Positions 6,605-7,959 of a stretch of DNA of 7,959 nt are shown piece after piece; positions within the stretch are counted from its first letter, which is position 1; each line of letters opens with the position of its first letter. Made by a program: the position numbers and the translations under genes. The notes beneath the pieces were generated by a model that was not told where the DNA came from, made no database searches, and saw only the letters and a list, made by a program, of their open reading frames with translations. This DNA comes from Chloroflexota bacterium (GTDB lineage: Bacteria > Chloroflexota > Dehalococcoidia > SZUA-161 > SpSt-899): NCBI GenBank assembly GCA_018657655.1, contig JABHWQ010000045.1, forward strand, positions 1 to 7,959. The letters are read 5' to 3'.

Positions 6605-6731
6605 AGCGAATGTCAGATGTGCGGATTACGCTGGATAGATGTGAACAGATAGGGAAACGTAATATATTGCGGGACAATGGGATGTGTTAAAAGGTGTTGT
6701 TTTTATTGGGAGTTATAAACGCGCCAAATAA

Positions 6732-6788
6732 GACTTAAAATCCCTTGGCCGCAAGGTCGTACGGGTTCGAGCCCCGTCCCCGGCACCA
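6732..6788 (+). tRNA. 3' fragment of tRNA-Leu(UAA), probable attR of the integrated element
   Basis: From GA of the anticodon arm onward this is a good class II tRNA. The anticodon loop CTTAAAA (6734-6740) has anticodon TAA. It is followed by 3' stem TCCCT, variable arm GGCC-GCAA-GGTC, T arm ACGGG-TTCGAGC-CCCGT, acceptor strand CCCCGGC (6778-6784), discriminator A and CCA. The 5' half is missing. The bases before it (TAAGA) pair with only two of five positions of TCCCT, no D arm is present, and GCCGGGG for the acceptor stem is absent upstream. A 3' tRNA fragment with identity starting at the anticodon loop is the classic duplicated att core left by tyrosine-integrase elements. The intact tRNA should lie left of this window. 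The gene is not functional as it stands. Confidence 0.88.
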
Positions 6789-6798
6789 GTTGCAGGAC

Positions 6799-6843
6799 AA
6801 GGACTTACGCCGATTCTGGAGAGTTGGTGTAAGTCCTTTTTTT
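6799..6843 (+). terminator. Rho-independent terminator following the tRNA-Leu remnant
   Basis: AAGGACTTACGCC (6799-6811) pairs with GGTGTAAGTCCTT (6826-6838): 13 bp with one G-T, and a 14-base loop. A run of seven T (6837-6843) follows. It lies 10 bases after CCA and is probably the original tRNA transcript terminator on the chromosomal side. Here it may also stop transcription arriving from the sensor gene, which has no terminator of its own. Confidence 0.9.
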
Positions 6844-6910
6844 GTGTTTTAATTTATGGGTCTCGCAAAAGTCTCCATTAAATTCCCCCCAGCTCTTCCT
6901 CTCCCTGCTC

Positions 6911-7216
6911 CTAATCGGTCAGCACCAGGTTGATTAGGCTCGACACCCACTCCCTCAGGAGCTCCAGCTCCTGCGGTAGTGACATCCCCTCCCTCTCCGC
7001 TATCCGCACGATCTCCCGGTGCAGAAACGCCGGCGCCCGTAGCGCCAGGAGCAGGAACGCGCTCTCCCCCTCTTGTGACAGGCCCGGCAGAAGATCCTCT
7101 TCCGTGACCACTACGTGTTCCACCAACTGCAGGAGCGGCGATCCCATCCTTTTGTCCACTGGATGACGGAACAGCTGGTACAGTACCTTTGTCGCCTGTT
7201 TGTTCCAATCGGGCAT
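6911..7216 (-). CDS. Hypothetical protein, about 101 residues
   Basis: I do not recognise this protein. The frame shows strong GC preference at third positions and an ordinary composition: a soluble, mostly helical, leucine-rich and acidic protein without cysteine, signal peptide or membrane segment. Segments include QATKVLYQLFRHPVDKRM near the start and PAFLHREIVRIAEREGM toward the end. ATG 7216-7214 has AAGGA upstream with about a 6-base spacer. An overlapping minus-strand frame begins with GTG at 7259, reads NQDYLKRLAQKDTYARLEQ plausibly and then becomes glycine- and alanine-rich shadow sequence. The true gene may therefore have been longer and frameshifted near 7200. It is convergent with the tRNA fragment and divergent from the helicase. 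Confidence 0.45.
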   Translation of the reverse strand: MPDWNKQATKVLYQLFRHPVDKRMGSPLLQLVEHVVVTEEDLLPGLSQEGESAFLLLALRAPAFLHREIVRIAEREGMSLPQELELLREWVSSLINLVLTD

Positions 7217-7621
7217 ACGTGTCCTTCTGTGCCAGGCGCTTCAGATAATCCTGATTCACCCTACCGATGCTGCAATCAAAGTGGCGGATTCAATTTTGAA
7301 GTGCAATCGCCGCAAGTGTCTGTTTTCTGACGATCTTCCATGTTCTGGGCGAGAAGGCCGCCAGAAAACAGGTGAAATCAATGGGTTACGTTGAGCGAGC
7401 TTTGCGTAAATCCTTGTTTCTCACGCCCAAGGGAAATTGTACTTCATAGTTGAATCTAAGCTTTGGAAAAACGAACGTAAATTCGCACTATATCTAAGAC
7501 CGTAACCTGGGAAAGAACTCCTCTATCCCCTTGATGGAGGCCACACCCAGATATATCATTGTTTCGTGGAGCTGATTCTTTTGCGCATATTTCGCACCTG
7601 ATCCTCACAGAGAGGAAGTTC
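7217..7621. other. Gene-free spacer between the hypothetical gene and the helicase
   Basis: I see no convincing coding region in these 405 bases. They contain the 10+10 inverted repeat at 7320-7371, the small palindrome TTCAA-TT-TTGAA around 7289-7300, and a weak inverted similarity between TGGGCGAGAA (about 7346) and the complement of TTTCTCACGCCCA (about 7417). The upstream regions of two divergent genes lie here, but no promoter matches the consensus well. The 7280-7320 stretch could be a decayed insertion-sequence end; I cannot confirm that. Confidence 0.4.
7320..7371. repeat. Perfect 10+10 inverted repeat
   Basis: CTGTTTTCTG (7320-7329) and CAGAAAACAG (7362-7371) are exact reverse complements separated by 32 bases. 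A weaker inner stem, CTTC (7335-7338) with GAAG (7353-7356), would give a nested hairpin. No T-run follows on either side, so it is not a standard terminator. It lies 250 bases before the helicase start and about 100 bases upstream of the hypothetical gene, so it may be an operator, a leader-RNA structure or a mobile-element end. Confidence 0.6.
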
Positions 7622-7959
7622 TTGAACACCCTACTACCCGGTACCCAGGTTGTCGCTCGTGGTCTCCAGTGGGAGATCGTGCATATCGAACCCGCCGGCC
7701 AACAGCAACGGTTCAGGCTACGTGCTTTGCAGGGCGATCTCCGCGGCACAGAGTTTGATCTGCTCCATCCCTTTGAGCCCATCGAACCGATGGTCAGCCA
7801 GTTGCAGCCTGAAAAGGCCGGCCACCTCAAGCCCTGGTTGTTGTATCACCAAGCATTCTTGCTGGAGCAGGCCCTGGGCGCCCGTGCGCTGTTGGCCGTG
7901 CAGCCCGGTCGTCTACGGATCGACCCCTATCAACTCGTCCCTGTCATGCGAGCGCTGCG
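7622..7959 (+). CDS. N-terminus of an SNF2-type helicase, possibly DrmD of a DISARM system (runs off the window)
   Basis: The visible 112 codons start at TTG 7622, with AGAGGA at 7611-7616 just upstream. The frame is open back to a TGA at 7532-7534, but no ATG occurs before 7622. The protein opens with NTLLPGTQVVARGLQWEIV, a small beta-rich N-terminal region, followed by RFRLRALQGDLRGTEFDLL. It ends at RLRIDPYQLVPVMRAL, the segment that in SNF2/RapA-like helicases comes immediately before the Walker A region with GLGKT. This N-terminal layout matches large bacterial SNF2 proteins, including DrmD of class 1 DISARM anti-phage systems, where drmD usually begins the operon. The ATPase motifs lie outside the window. 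The superfamily is fairly secure; DrmD identity is an inference that needs the downstream genes. Confidence 0.75.
   Translation, partial: MNTLLPGTQVVARGLQWEIVHIEPAGQQQRFRLRALQGDLRGTEFDLLHPFEPIEPMVSQLQPEKAGHLKPWLLYHQAFLLEQALGARALLAVQPGRLRIDPYQLVPVMRAL

Noticed and set aside
6700..6788. A complete tRNA-Leu gene, or a tRNA-Leu(UAA) interrupted by a group I intron
   Set aside because: There is no D arm and no 5' acceptor strand at the right distance. The known group I intron position in tRNA-Leu(UAA) is inside the anticodon, and here CTT runs directly into AAAA, so no intron boundary is present.
6849..7259. 136-residue minus-strand frame rich in Gly and Ala
   Set aside because: Beyond the first ~19 codons it is the out-of-frame shadow of the better coding frame at 6911-7216.
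7456..7830. 124-residue minus-strand frame
   Set aside because: It is antisense to the helicase N-terminus, whose plus-strand frame has a recognisable family signature.
1..7959. CRISPR array, complete insertion sequence, rRNA or replication origin
   Set aside because: No regularly spaced direct repeats, no transposase, no rRNA sequence and no iteron cluster were seen on either strand.

Overview
The window looks like the end of a mobile genetic element in an uncultured bacterium, followed by chromosomal (or second-island) sequence. The lineage cannot be fixed from the sequence. The combination of a CBM9-like domain, two-component-regulator propeller repeats, a Y_Y_Y domain and a SpoIIE/RsbU-type phosphatase is best known from Bacteroidota and related groups and from deep-branching environmental phyla such as Poribacteria. 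The tRNA remnant encodes its own CCA end. By eye the DNA right of about 6850 is more GC-rich than the sensor gene to its left.

Layout: (1) 1-777 has no secure gene. It holds a minus-strand frame with a strong ribosome-binding site and two early in-frame stops that then stays open to the left edge, several hairpins and a G-quadruplex motif. (2) 778-1242 holds two small ribbon-helix-helix (RHH) DNA-binding proteins transcribed divergently from a 117-base control region, which carries a near-consensus promoter with a perfect 7+7 palindrome on its -10 box. (3) 1245-2552 holds a 50-residue ORF resembling a free-standing integrase arm-binding domain. It overlaps a complete tyrosine recombinase, which is followed by a strong intrinsic terminator. 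The rightward RHH gene, the mini-ORF and the integrase appear to be one operon. (4) 2640-6566 encodes a 1308-residue membrane sensor: signal peptide, CBM9-like domain, small beta-sandwich, 14 propeller repeats, Y_Y_Y domain, one transmembrane helix, coiled coil, and a cytoplasmic PP2C phosphatase with its metal-binding aspartates present. (5) 6732-6788 is the 3' part of a tRNA-Leu(UAA) gene, from the anticodon arm to CCA, with its 5' half missing. It is followed by what is probably the tRNA gene's original terminator at 6799-6843. (6) To the right lie a minus-strand ORF of unknown function (6911-7216), a 405-base gap containing a perfect 10+10 inverted repeat, and the first 112 codons of a SNF2-type helicase that runs off the window, possibly DrmD of a DISARM defence system.

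Model (inference): an element integrated into tRNA-Leu(UAA) with its crossover at the anticodon loop. The intact tRNA would lie left of the window and 6732-6788 would be the duplicated 3' end (attR). The RHH proteins would control the integrase operon, with the arm-like mini-protein as a candidate regulator of recombination. The sensor phosphatase would be cargo that reads an extracytoplasmic, possibly carbohydrate, signal and dephosphorylates an anti-anti-sigma-type partner not encoded here.
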